From the NCBI RefSeq assembly GCF_024296865.1, contig NZ_CP101134.1, forward strand, positions 496,001 through 560,000: a DNA stretch of 64,000 nt, in the 5' to 3' direction. Shown one piece after another: positions 8,977 through 17,509 of the stretch (position 1 is its first letter; each line of letters starts with the position of its first letter). The notes below the pieces were generated by a model that saw only the letters and a list, made by a program, of their open reading frames with translations, did no database searches and was not told the origin of the DNA. The DNA is from Sphingobacterium sp. LZ7M1. GTDB taxonomy: Bacteria; Bacteroidota; Bacteroidia; Sphingobacteriales; Sphingobacteriaceae. The position numbers and the translations under genes were made by a program.

Positions 8977-8984
8977 ACTGAAGA

Positions 8985-10289
8985 TTAATTTTTCTCCTGA
9001 ATACTGGCTTCGAGGTCGCTGAGCTTTTTCTTCGGCTTCTTGACGGTGTCATCTTGTCCGGCAAGCTTGTTCCAGATATTTCTAGACTCCTTGGTCAATA
9101 AGGGTGAAATAATGGAAAGGATCAGGACATAGACAACCACAAAGGATTGGATAACGGGCAGGAGTTTACCTGCTTTACCAATGTTGGCCATGATAATGGA
9201 AAATTCTCCCCTCGCAGATAGGGTAAAGCCGATGTCTACTGAGTTTTTGGGTTTCAATCCCGAGAAGCGGCTAGCAAAATATCCAGAAGCCACGTTGCCT
9301 ACTATGGTAATGGCAGCGGCAAATGTTGCCCAGCCTACGGCACCTCCAAGGCTGTACATATCAATGGAAAGACCAAAGCTAAAGAAGAACATGGCGCCAA
9401 AGAAGTCTTTGAACGGCAAGACCATTCCTTCGATTTTCTTGAGGTATTTGGAGTCTGCAAAAACCAATCCTGCCATCAAGGCTCCGATGGCTTCTGCCAC
9501 ATGTATGGTTTCAGAGAAGCCAGCAATGACAAACAGCAAGCTGAATATGATCAGGATAAATAACTCCGAGGATTTCTCCTGAAGGAGCTTGTCAATGAAT
9601 GGGACAAGTTTCCTGCCTAGGATCAGGAAGGACAGGATAAAACCTAAGGCCAATAGGGAAGTCCCAGCAACGGTCCAGAATGATCCGCCACCCGTTAGGA
9701 TCAACCCTGAGAGGAAGGAAATATGCATGGCGATAAATAGGTCATCAAACATGATCATCCCCATGATTACCTCGGTTTCAGGATTAGCCGTCCGTTTCAG
9801 GTCTGTCAGTACCTTGGCAACAATGGCCGTAGAGGAACTGGTCATGATACCACATAGGACCATCATTTCCTTGAAAGGAAGGTTCATCATCCATCCCACC
9901 AAGAGGCCAGAAAAAAAGTTGAGGACAACATAGATGCTACCACCTGCAACAATGGATTTTCCAGATTTGATTAGCCTACCGACCGAAAACTCGAGCCCTA
10001 AATAGAATAAGAGAAATAACACACCCAAGCGCCCCATAAAGTCTATGAACGGTTTACTTTCGGTAAAGGTCAAAAAGGACCAAACCGAGTCGACAGCTGA
10101 GGTTAAGTTCTCGTTGTTGACATTCGCCAAGAAGTCTGCTACGAATTTTGGATAAGATTGATTGCCCAGTACCATTCCGATCACAATAAAAAAGGGGATC
10201 ACCGAAAATTTTAGTCTATTGGCAAGAAGGCCAACTGAAGCTACCAATAATACTGCGATTCCTATTTCTATGATGAGGTTACTGTGCAT
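8985..10289 (-). CDS. CPA2-type cation:proton antiporter (KhtU/KefB-like)
   Basis: The 434-residue membrane protein has about 12 hydrophobic segments and the features of monovalent cation:proton antiporter family 2: LFYLGLEFSVGRL, a SSSTAIVAK discontinuous-helix motif, and MIMFDDLFIAMH with the ion-binding DD pair. A basic cytoplasmic tail follows (KKPKKKLSDLEASIQEKN). It starts 7 bases after the RCK_C gene, the order seen for the khtT-khtU K+/H+ antiporter of Bacillus subtilis. The pair is probably a regulated K+ (or Na+) efflux system for pH or electrophile stress; ion specificity is inference. It converges on the fucosidase gene with only 8 bases between stops and no visible terminator. 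Confidence 0.88.
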   Translation of the reverse strand: MHSNLIIEIGIAVLLVASVGLLANRLKFSVIPFFIVIGMVLGNQSYPKFVADFLANVNNENLTSAVDSVWSFLTFTESKPFIDFMGRLGVLFLLFYLGLEFSVGRLIKSGKSIVAGGSIYVVLNFFSGLLVGWMMNLPFKEMMVLCGIMTSSSTAIVAKVLTDLKRTANPETEVIMGMIMFDDLFIAMHISFLSGLILTGGGSFWTVAGTSLLALGFILSFLILGRKLVPFIDKLLQEKSSELFILIIFSLLFVIAGFSETIHVAEAIGALMAGLVFADSKYLKKIEGMVLPFKDFFGAMFFFSFGLSIDMYSLGGAVGWATFAAAITIVGNVASGYFASRFSGLKPKNSVDIGFTLSARGEFSIIMANIGKAGKLLPVIQSFVVVYVLILSIISPLLTKESRNIWNKLAGQDDTVKKPKKKLSDLEASIQEKN

Positions 10290-10296
10290 ATAATTC

Positions 10297-10776
10297 TTAT
10301 AGTAATATTTCCTTTAAAAGTTTGATGTTCTTCTGCTTTCCGGCGATTACCAGGGTGGTTCCCGGAGTAATGACATAGTCGGGTCCTGGGTTAATGACTG
10401 TTTCCTCTTCGCGGATAGCGGCGATAATGGAAGCTCCGGTGCGTTGCCTTACTTCCAATTGTCCGATACTCTTGTTGACCCCGTCATTAGACTCGCCAAC
10501 CTTATACCATTCAATGCGAAGGTCGTCCAATGCCACCTCAATGGTTTCCAATGCCTTGGGTTTATAGGATAGCCCTCCTAAGATTCCGGCAACCTGACGA
10601 GACTCTTCATCCGACAATGTCATCACACAGTGGGTTTCGTTATCTTCATCCTCATGGCGGTATAACTCTCTCCGTCCGTCATCGTGGATGACAACCACCA
10701 TATTGTCTCCAGCATCAGTTTCAATTTGGTATTTCTTACCGATACCAATTAGGTCACTTTCTCTAACTATCGACAT
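10297..10776 (-). CDS. RCK_C (TrkA-C) regulatory subunit of the antiporter, KhtT-like
   Basis: The 159-residue soluble protein has an N-terminal beta-rich part (IGKKYQIETDAGDNMVVVIHDDGR) and a C-terminal RCK_C domain (about 85-158). The latter contains RQRTGASIIAAIR and PGPDYVITPGTTLVIAG, the usual ligand-sensing signature. In KhtT-type systems this domain binds a nucleotide or similar ligand and gates the partner antiporter. It precedes the CPA2 gene by 7 bases and is surely co-transcribed. The upstream metallo-beta-lactamase gene is separated by 73 bases. Confidence 0.85.
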   Translation of the reverse strand: MSIVRESDLIGIGKKYQIETDAGDNMVVVIHDDGRRELYRHEDEDNETHCVMTLSDEESRQVAGILGGLSYKPKALETIEVALDDLRIEWYKVGESNDGVNKSIGQLEVRQRTGASIIAAIREEETVINPGPDYVITPGTTLVIAGKQKNIKLLKEILL

Positions 10777-10849
10777 GATTTCCTTTTATTTAATTAAAAA
10801 TTAGATAAATTATTTTTCGTTATCCTCAAATATATCGATTATGAATGGA

Positions 10850-11629
10850 TTATTCGGCATTTACAATCTTATAACTGCCGTCTGGCTTCTGTTCAGGCCG
10901 TCCTACCGCGATATTTTTTGAATGGTAAAATAAAAATACCCATCCCTCAGGAGCACCTGCAGCCCAATATTCTGCCCTCAGGTCTCGTGCTTTTCGGCCA
11001 TCAAAATCGTACTTGGCGATAAAACTCCTGAAGATTTCCTCAGGTTCCGGTAATTCATCTCCACCAAAGAAAAAATGTTCACCTTCGGTCTCCACATGGA
11101 ATACCTGATGGAACTCGCTGTGACCGCCTGAAAGTTCATAGCGGATCTCTGGAGTCAATTGTCCGTCGCCATCCACAAACAGGATATTCCCGCTTCTTTG
11201 CAGTACATCAAAAACCTCAGTACGGTAGGAAGGGGATTCGGAACTGTAAGCTGCTTCCCATTCTTGTTCCTGGATGACATATTCAGCATTTGGGAATGCC
11301 AAACGCTTCACGCCATCCTTGATGTCCACCATGCCGCTTGCATGGTCTTTATGAAGATGAGACATCAGTACATACCGCACATCATCTATTGAAAATCCTA
11401 GTTTTTTGATATTCTCGTGGATGACCAACTCGTCGTTTTCATTGCGTAATCCTAGGCCGGTATCAAGGACGATAAGGCCGTCTTTTGTCTCAATTAAAAA
11501 GGGGTGGACATGAATGAACAACGATCCTGGTCTATCTTTTGGATCATCTTTTTTTGGGTCGAAGGGGATAAATTGCTTGCTTATATCTACAGAGTAGGAA
11601 CCTTCAAATAGTGAATGCGCTCGAGCCAT
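10850..11629 (-). CDS. MBL-fold metallo-hydrolase
   Basis: The 259-residue protein has the metallo-beta-lactamase signature SHLHKDHASG (about 88-97), giving the HxHxDH metal site. Further ligands are probable at GGHSEFH (about 170) and FGGDE (about 188). No signal peptide is visible, so it is probably cytoplasmic. The family includes lactonases, glyoxalases and phosphodiesterases, and this sequence does not decide the substrate; the general layout is closest to N-acyl-homoserine-lactonase-like members. I take the ATG at 11629 (MARAHSLFEG); an in-frame ATG at 11671 would add 14 residues of uncertain value. It is divergent from recJ. Confidence 0.8.
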   Translation of the reverse strand: MARAHSLFEGSYSVDISKQFIPFDPKKDDPKDRPGSLFIHVHPFLIETKDGLIVLDTGLGLRNENDELVIHENIKKLGFSIDDVRYVLMSHLHKDHASGMVDIKDGVKRLAFPNAEYVIQEQEWEAAYSSESPSYRTEVFDVLQRSGNILFVDGDGQLTPEIRYELSGGHSEFHQVFHVETEGEHFFFGGDELPEPEEIFRSFIAKYDFDGRKARDLRAEYWAAGAPEGWVFLFYHSKNIAVGRPEQKPDGSYKIVNAE

Positions 11630-11744
11630 TTGTATTTGTTTGTTATCTTGACAGTTATGTGTGCATATCATTTTACATCGGGCTCCTCATTAGGTAAGTC
11701 CCCTGATATAATGTATCTTTACACGTTTATTAGAAGGCAAAGAT

Positions 11745-13445
11745 ATGCAAAAAAGGTGGGTGCTGAAACCTAAAAAGAACGTAGAGCAAGCGAAGAAGCT
11801 ACAACAGGAGCTGGGTGTAAACCATATAATTGCAGAACTTTTAATAAACCGTGAGGTCGAAACCTTTGACCAAGCGAAAGACTTTTTCCGCCCTTCTATC
11901 GACAATCTCCACGACCCTTTTCTAATGAAAGACATGGACCGCGCAATCGACCGGATTGAGCGTGCCATCGGGAATAAGGAGAAAATCTTGATCTATGGTG
12001 ATTATGATGTCGATGGCACCACCGCCGTTTCCGTAGTCTATAGTTTCTTTCGCGACTTCCATACCGGCCTGGTGTTCTATATTCCGGATCGCTATGCAGA
12101 AGGCTATGGTATTTCCAATAGAGGTATCGATTATGCAAAGGAGAATGGATTCTCCTTGATCATTGCCTTGGACTGTGGTATCAAAGCAGTCGATAAGATT
12201 GAGTACGCGAATGCGAAGGGCATTGATTTCATTATCGGTGATCACCACTTACCTGGAGATGAGCTGCCGAATGCTGTGGCGGTACTTGACCCCAAGCGAA
12301 ATGACTGTCCTTATCCCTACAAAGAACTTTCAGGCTGCGGTATCGGGTTCAAGATCATACAAGCATTCATCAAGCAAAATGATATGCCGATGGAATTGGC
12401 ATACCAATACTTGGATTTGGTGGCGGTTAGTATTGCCTCCGATATTGTTCCCATTACTGGTGAGAATAGAATATTGACCCATTTCGGATTGAAAAAGCTG
12501 AACAGCAACCCTTGTTGCGGTCTTCAGGCCCTGATCAATCTTTCTACCCATAAATCCGGACATTTTACGGTTAACGATATTGTGTTTCAGATAGGTCCGC
12601 GTATCAATGCCGCCGGACGGATTGACCATGCAAAGGATGCCGTCAAATTATTGATTGCAAAGACATTGGCTGAAGCTGCAGTGTTCTCTGCCAGTGTTGA
12701 CGATCAGAACAATACCCGAAAGGGCTATGACCTGAAAATTACCGAAGAGGCATTGGCTCTGCTGGATAACAACGCCCACCTGCAAACCAGAAAAACTACC
12801 GTCCTATATAAAGAGGATTGGCACAAAGGAGTGATCGGTATCGTCGCATCCCGATTGACGGAAAGATATTATCGACCCACCATTATCCTGACGAATACCA
12901 ATGGTCATATCGCTGGCTCTGCAAGATCGGTGCTGGGTTTCGACCTATATGAGGCACTAAGTGAATGCAGTGATCTGCTGGATCAATATGGAGGTCATAA
13001 ATATGCCGCTGGATTAACCATGCCAACCGACAATATCGGTCTCTTTCAACAGCGTTTTGAAGAAGTAGTCAGCAAGAGCATCAAACCGGAGATGCTACAG
13101 CAGGAGGTTTCCATCGAAAAGGAAATCAGGTTGGCAGAGATTGATTCTAAATTTTACAGGATATTGCAACAATTCCAACCTTTTGGCCCTCAAAATGAAG
13201 CCCCAACCTTCATCAGCAAAGGGGTAACCATGGGTTATAATGCCTATATCGTTGGCAGTACACACCTTAAGTTTTCCGTAAAACAGGAGGATTCTACTAT
13301 ATTTGAATGTATTGGTTTCGGGTTAGGCGAGTATGCTGACCTGATCAATTCGGGAAAAGCCTTTGATATTTGCTTCAATATTGAGGAAAACTCTTGGCGA
13401 GGCAAGAAGAATTTGCAATTAAATGTAAAGGCAATTCGATTTTAA
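11745..13445 (+). CDS. recJ: Single-stranded-DNA-specific exonuclease
   Basis: RecJ degrades single-stranded DNA 5' to 3' in recombination and mismatch or base-excision repair. The 566-residue protein has the DHH-family motifs: YGDYDVDGTTA (about 84-94), ALDCGI (about 141), DHHLPG (about 166-171), and the DHHA1-type GPRINAAGR and YGGHKYAAGL (about 415-424). The C-terminal third holds the OB-like domain seen in RecJ. The ATG at 11745 is the only reasonable start; TATCTTTA at 11714-11721 is a near match to a -7 box. It is followed by lptB after 31 bases. Confidence 0.96.
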   Translation: MQKRWVLKPKKNVEQAKKLQQELGVNHIIAELLINREVETFDQAKDFFRPSIDNLHDPFLMKDMDRAIDRIERAIGNKEKILIYGDYDVDGTTAVSVVYSFFRDFHTGLVFYIPDRYAEGYGISNRGIDYAKENGFSLIIALDCGIKAVDKIEYANAKGIDFIIGDHHLPGDELPNAVAVLDPKRNDCPYPYKELSGCGIGFKIIQAFIKQNDMPMELAYQYLDLVAVSIASDIVPITGENRILTHFGLKKLNSNPCCGLQALINLSTHKSGHFTVNDIVFQIGPRINAAGRIDHAKDAVKLLIAKTLAEAAVFSASVDDQNNTRKGYDLKITEEALALLDNNAHLQTRKTTVLYKEDWHKGVIGIVASRLTERYYRPTIILTNTNGHIAGSARSVLGFDLYEALSECSDLLDQYGGHKYAAGLTMPTDNIGLFQQRFEEVVSKSIKPEMLQQEVSIEKEIRLAEIDSKFYRILQQFQPFGPQNEAPTFISKGVTMGYNAYIVGSTHLKFSVKQEDSTIFECIGFGLGEYADLINSGKAFDICFNIEENSWRGKKNLQLNVKAIRF

Positions 13446-13449
13446 AAAA

Positions 13450-13457
13450 TATATTTG
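13450..13457 (+). promoter_or_regulatory. -7 promoter box of lptB
   Basis: TATATTTG matches TAnnTTTG, 19 bases before the lptB ATG, in the short gap after recJ. No clear -33 TTG was seen. Readthrough from recJ is also possible. Confidence 0.45.
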
Positions 13458-13476
13458 CAAATAAGGGTTTATTCAC

Positions 13477-14211
13477 ATGATTCTAAGAGCAGAACATTTA
13501 ATCAAGAAATATAAACAGCGAACAGTAGTAAACGATGTATCCTTCCATGTTGAACAGGGAGAGATCGTAGGTCTTTTAGGTCCAAATGGTGCTGGAAAGA
13601 CAACTTCATTTTATATGATCGTTGGATTGATTAAACCAAATGATGGTCATGTCTTCTTAGATGATCTCGAAATTACCCAAGATCCCATGTACAAGCGTGC
13701 GCAGCGTGGTATTGGTTATCTTGCGCAGGAGGCTTCTGTGTTCAGGAAACTTTCTGTTGAAAACAACATCCTTGCCGTATTGGAAATCCATTACCCAAAC
13801 AAAGAAGAACGCAAAGCAAAACTAGAAGAGTTATTGACGGAGTTCAGTCTGCACCGCGTGCGCAAGAACCGTGGTGACCTTTTATCGGGTGGTGAGCGTA
13901 GAAGGACTGAGATTGCCAGAGCCCTAGCTGCAAACCCTCACTTTATCCTTTTGGATGAGCCATTTGCAGGAGTTGACCCCATTGCGGTGGAAGAAATCCA
14001 AACGATCGTAGCCAAATTAAAGACCAGAAATATCGGAATCCTCATCACTGACCACAACGTTCAGGAAACTCTTTCCATTACCGATAGAGCATACCTGTTA
14101 ACGGAAGGGAAGATCATGTTGACCGGTACGCCAGAAGAAATTGCCGACAACGAGCTTGCCCGTAAGTTCTATTTGGGTAGACATTTCGAATTAAGACGTA
14201 AAAAATTCTAA
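13477..14211 (+). CDS. lptB: LPS export ABC transporter ATP-binding protein
   Basis: LptB powers extraction of lipopolysaccharide from the inner membrane as part of LptB2FG. The 244-residue protein has Walker [10 protein letters not shown] (35-43), the signature LSGGERRR (136-143), Walker [13 protein letters not shown] (about 157-168) and the switch histidine in ITDHN (about 188-192). The [16 protein letters not shown] sequence and [13 protein letters not shown] are characteristic of LptB rather than of general ABC ATPases. Its LptA/OstA-like partner is probably the protein encoded at 46332-48791. The GH3-like gene follows by 25 bases and may share the transcript. Confidence 0.94.
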   Translation: MILRAEHLIKKYKQRTVVNDVSFHVEQGEIVGLLGPNGAGKTTSFYMIVGLIKPNDGHVFLDDLEITQDPMYKRAQRGIGYLAQEASVFRKLSVENNILAVLEIHYPNKEERKAKLEELLTEFSLHRVRKNRGDLLSGGERRRTEIARALAANPHFILLDEPFAGVDPIAVEEIQTIVAKLKTRNIGILITDHNVQETLSITDRAYLLTEGKIMLTGTPEEIADNELARKFYLGRHFELRRKKF

Positions 14212-14236
14212 ATAAAATATAGCATAAAACTAACCT

Positions 14237-15754
14237 ATGGCTTTATTGAATTCTCTTTTTACTTGGATAATGAAAAAGCGGATGCATCAGATTGATCTAT
14301 TCATGAAGTATCCCCACGACGTTCAAGATGAATGGTTTCAAAGCCTGATTTCTGCTGCCGAAGCAACAGAATGGGGAAAGAAATACGGCTATAACAGTAT
14401 TTATACTCCTGATGAGTTTAAAGAACGGGTTCCCATCCAGGATTATGATGACATCAAGGTGTATGTAGATCGCATGATCAAGGGCGAACAGAATATCCTT
14501 TGGCCATCTGACATCAAATGGTTCGCAAAATCTTCAGGAACGACTTCCGATCGCAGTAAATTTATTCCTGTCAGTATCGAAGCATTGGAAGAGTGCCATT
14601 ATCAAGGTGGTAAGGACATGCTTTCAATCTACTGCCATAATAAACCTGAAAACAAAGTCTTCACCGGAAAATCCGTTGTCATTGGTGGTTCATCGCAAAT
14701 CAACAATTTCAGCCCGGATTCCTATTACGGTGATCTGTCATCCATCCTTATCCGCAATCTCCCTTTCTGGGCTGAGTTTAAGCGGACACCAAACATCGAG
14801 GTGACCCTAAACCCTAATTTCGAAGAGAAGATTGAACAGATTGCCCAGATTACCATCAAGGAAAATGTAACGAGCTTGGCCGGAGTGCCGACCTGGAACA
14901 TGGTCATGGCAAACCGTATCCTTGAGATTACTGGAAAGGATAATCTATTGGAAGTATGGCCTAATCTTGAATTCTACAGCCATGGTGGCGTTAGTTTCAA
15001 GCCCTATAGAGAGCAGTTCAAGAAGTTGATCCCTTCTGATAATATGTACTATCTGGAGAACTATAATGCCTCCGAAGGCTATTTTGGACTGCAGGACCGT
15101 TCCGATTCCGAGGATCTCCTGTTGATGCTGGACTATGGAATCTATTATGAATTCCTTCCAATGGAACAGATCAATGAAGAGTGTCCGAAAACCCTTTGCT
15201 TACATGAAGTGGAATTGGGCAAGAACTATGCTTTGATCATCTCCACCAATGCGGGGCTCTGGCGGTACAAGATTGGTGATACCATCCGATTTACCTCTTT
15301 GTCTCCTTATCGTTTTCAGATCTCAGGAAGGACAAAGCAATATATCAATACCTTCGGTGAGGAAGTGATCGTGGACAATGCTGAACAGGCATTGCAGGTC
15401 GCTTGTAAAGCTACTGGGGCAACTATCCAAGATTATACGGCTGGTCCAGTCTATTTCAATGACAAGACTGCAGGGGCGCATGAATGGATCATCGAGTTTG
15501 AGCAAGAGCCAGATGATTTCCAACGATTTGGCGAAATCCTAGACGCCACACTCCGAGAGATCAACTCCGACTACGACGCTAAGCGGTATAAAAACATGGC
15601 TTTATCCTTTCCTATCATCCATAATGCAGCGAAAGGAAGTTTTTATACCTGGATGAAAAGTAGGGGTAAGTTGGGAGGACAGAACAAAGTTCCTCGATTG
15701 GCTAATAGCAGGGAATACCTGGATCCACTATTGAAGTTAATCCAAGCTTCTTAA
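14237..15754 (+). CDS. GH3 auxin-responsive-promoter family protein (adenylate-forming)
   Basis: The 505-residue protein belongs to the GH3 family. Plant members join amino acids to plant hormones through an acyl-adenylate. The key P-loop-like motif is SSGTTSDRSKFIP (about 99-111); YNASEGYFG (about 275-283) and the later YRIGDTIRF-type segment (here LWRYKIGDTIRF) match the ATP-binding motifs 2 and 3. The bacterial substrate is unknown. The name is historical and does not mean an auxin response. The gene follows lptB by 25 bases, so an envelope or lipid-linked acyl substrate is a reasonable guess. No signal peptide; cytoplasmic. Confidence 0.87.
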   Translation: MALLNSLFTWIMKKRMHQIDLFMKYPHDVQDEWFQSLISAAEATEWGKKYGYNSIYTPDEFKERVPIQDYDDIKVYVDRMIKGEQNILWPSDIKWFAKSSGTTSDRSKFIPVSIEALEECHYQGGKDMLSIYCHNKPENKVFTGKSVVIGGSSQINNFSPDSYYGDLSSILIRNLPFWAEFKRTPNIEVTLNPNFEEKIEQIAQITIKENVTSLAGVPTWNMVMANRILEITGKDNLLEVWPNLEFYSHGGVSFKPYREQFKKLIPSDNMYYLENYNASEGYFGLQDRSDSEDLLLMLDYGIYYEFLPMEQINEECPKTLCLHEVELGKNYALIISTNAGLWRYKIGDTIRFTSLSPYRFQISGRTKQYINTFGEEVIVDNAEQALQVACKATGATIQDYTAGPVYFNDKTAGAHEWIIEFEQEPDDFQRFGEILDATLREINSDYDAKRYKNMALSFPIIHNAAKGSFYTWMKSRGKLGGQNKVPRLANSREYLDPLLKLIQAS

Positions 15755-15829
15755 TTATATTATTTTTTTGCCTAATTAGGCAGTTCAGTAGATGTATGGA
15801 TAATATGTTTTATTATTCGGAGCAGCTAT

Positions 15830-15943
15830 TTATTTGGGACGAATTGCGGTATTGTACAGGTAGACGAAAAAGCCTAGGATAAATTTCCAAACTCCAACTG
15901 TCGGAGCGGCTTGAGCATTAAAATCAGTCGATTCTCTTTCCAT
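15830..15943 (-). CDS. Possible 37-residue small membrane protein
   Basis: A minus-strand ATG opens a 37-codon frame with a polar start (MERESTDFNAQAAPT), a hydrophobic stretch rich in aromatics (VWKFILGFFVYLY), and a short NTAIRPK end. The hydrophobic-then-basic layout resembles real single-pass micro-proteins. I see no clear -7 box or Shine-Dalgarno sequence. I do not recognise the family. Chance open frame remains possible. Confidence 0.4.
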   Translation of the reverse strand: MERESTDFNAQAAPTVGVWKFILGFFVYLYNTAIRPK

Positions 15944-16054
15944 TTTCGGATTACTTAGTTAAACCTTTAATTATATGCCTTTTATTTTTAGCAAACCATC
16001 CATTTTATTTTAGCAGACTGTCCGGAAACAGAAATAAAAAATCATCTTTTGCAC

Positions 16055-16164
16055 TTACAATTCTTGGTTAGAAATCCTTTTCAAAGATTTGCTAAAAAGC
16101 ATAAGCCCTATTCCAAATACTGTACCGAGAAAGAAAACAAGTAATAAACAATAGAATTCGACAT
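16055..16164 (-). pseudogene. Possible frameshifted 36-residue membrane micro-ORF
   Basis: The minus strand has an open frame encoding LLLVFFLGTVFGIGLMLF followed by SKSLKRISNQEL and a stop, but no usable start in frame. An ATG at 16164 lies directly before it in a different frame; one extra base near 16157 would give a continuous 36-residue single-pass protein. It may be a decayed gene, a sequencing error, or chance. Confidence 0.25.
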
Positions 16165-16177
16165 ATTAGGACAATGC

Positions 16178-16199
16178 CTGTATAGCAAACAGTATACAG
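16178..16199. promoter_or_regulatory. Inverted repeat upstream of ilvE
   Basis: CTGTATA and TATACAG form 7-bp arms around an 8-base spacer, 169 bases before the ilvE start. The form suits a dimeric-regulator operator, but nothing ties it to a known regulator. Confidence 0.3.
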
Positions 16200-16367
16200 T
16201 GATGGATAGGAAAACATACATATTTCATTATAGCTAAAATGCTCAATTCATAAGAAATCTAAGGGGAAGGCCTGTATTTGTGGAGATTGGACGATTATAA
16301 ATGCACAATTCATTTATGCTTTTGTTTTTTTTACCTAAATTGCACAGCAATAAATATTCTTTTTGAT

Positions 16368-17438
16368 ATGAGTGCCATAGATAATTTCACTATTCAAGTA
16401 GAGCCTACCCAACAATCAAGAATTTCGCAAGTAGACTTTGATCATTTAGTTTTTGGAAAAATAATGTCTGACCATATGCTGGTTGCCAATTATGACAATG
16501 GGCAATGGGAAGATGTCAAGATAGTGCCTTATGGAAACCTGAGTGTTAGCCCTTCGATGTCCGCCTTGCATTATGGACAGGCCATCTTTGAAGGTATCAA
16601 AGGTTATAAATTCCAAGATGGTACCGTGAGTATCTTCCGTCCTGATAAAAACTGGGAGAGATTCAATAAATCTGCAAGAAGACTTGAAATGCCTGAGGTT
16701 CCTGAAGAAATCTTCATGGACGGCTTAAAAAAGCTATTGGATGTAGATCGTAACTGGATCCCATCCAAAGAAGGAACTGCCCTTTATATCCGTCCGTTTA
16801 TGTTCGGTACAGAGGCTGCCCTAGGTGTTCATCCATCTAAATCTTACCAATTCATTATCATCACCTGTCCTGTTGGTGCTTACTATAGCAAACCGATCAG
16901 TCTAAAGGTAGAGACACATTATACGCGTGCTGCTGAAGGTGGTGTTGGATTCTCCAAAAACGCCGGTAACTATGCTTTGTCCCTTTATCCTACCCAGTTG
17001 GCTAACAACGAAGGATATGACCAGATCATGTGGACAGATGCATTGGAACATAAATACATTGAGGAAGCCGGAACAGCTAACTTGATCTTCCGTATTGGTG
17101 ATACCATAATCACGCCTCATGGAGACACTATCTTACATGGTGTTACCAGGCGTACCATTATGGAACTTGCCGAGAAATGGGGTTATAAGGCCGAGCAGAG
17201 AAAAGTTTCTGTACAGGAGCTGATCGATGGAATCAAAGCAGGAGATGTAACAGAAGCCTTTGCTGCTGGTACCGCTGCAACCATTACGCACATTGACAGA
17301 ATCGGTTTCAATGGCCAAGACTATACCCTTCCTCCGGTAGAAGGTCGTGAATTCTCAAACAAGGTATTGGCGTATCTAAATGATTTGAGATACGGTAAGA
17401 TCGAAGATCCATTTGGTTGGAACTTTATCGTGAAGTAA
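16368..17438 (+). CDS. ilvE: Branched-chain amino acid aminotransferase
   Basis: IlvE moves the amino group between glutamate and leucine, isoleucine or valine, the last step of their synthesis. The 356-residue protein is of the larger (eukaryote-like) class. Seen are ALHYGQAIFEGIKGY, YIRPFMFGTEAALGV, the probable PLP lysine in GFSKNAGNYALSLYP (about 193-207), EEAGTANLIF and HGVTRRTIMELA. The open frame could reach 16278, but those extra residues are Cys/Phe-rich and unlike the family, so I use the ATG at 16368 (MSAIDNFTIQ). A strong bidirectional terminator follows, shared with era. Confidence 0.95.
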   Translation: MSAIDNFTIQVEPTQQSRISQVDFDHLVFGKIMSDHMLVANYDNGQWEDVKIVPYGNLSVSPSMSALHYGQAIFEGIKGYKFQDGTVSIFRPDKNWERFNKSARRLEMPEVPEEIFMDGLKKLLDVDRNWIPSKEGTALYIRPFMFGTEAALGVHPSKSYQFIIITCPVGAYYSKPISLKVETHYTRAAEGGVGFSKNAGNYALSLYPTQLANNEGYDQIMWTDALEHKYIEEAGTANLIFRIGDTIITPHGDTILHGVTRRTIMELAEKWGYKAEQRKVSVQELIDGIKAGDVTEAFAAGTAATITHIDRIGFNGQDYTLPPVEGREFSNKVLAYLNDLRYGKIEDPFGWNFIVK

Positions 17439-17461
17439 TTAGGAATAATACTATTCAATAA

Positions 17462-17492
17462 AAAAAAGACCGGCACAACGCCGGTCTTTTTT
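17462..17492. terminator. Bidirectional terminator between ilvE and era
   Basis: gaccggc (17468-17474) pairs with gccggtc (17480-17486) around an acaac loop, and an A-run and a T-run extend the stem on each side. It serves both convergent genes. Confidence 0.9.
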
Positions 17493-17509
17493 ATTGATAT
17501 AGTTTTATC

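Larger units (their letters stand above)
15755..16367. other. Intergenic region between the GH3-like gene and ilvE
   Basis: This 613-base AT-rich stretch holds two possible tiny minus-strand ORFs (15830-15943 and a frameshifted one at 16055-16164), a 14-bp palindrome at 15769-15782, two imperfect copies of a roughly 22-base sequence at 15978-16023, and an inverted repeat at 16178-16199. No RNA gene was recognised. Confidence 0.5.

Noticed and set aside
14237..15754. Plant-type auxin response
   Set aside because: The label comes from the GH3 family; nothing here indicates auxin signalling.
15769..15782. Terminator after the GH3-like gene
   Set aside because: The 14-bp palindrome is preceded, not followed, by the T-run in the gene's direction, and its loop is too short.
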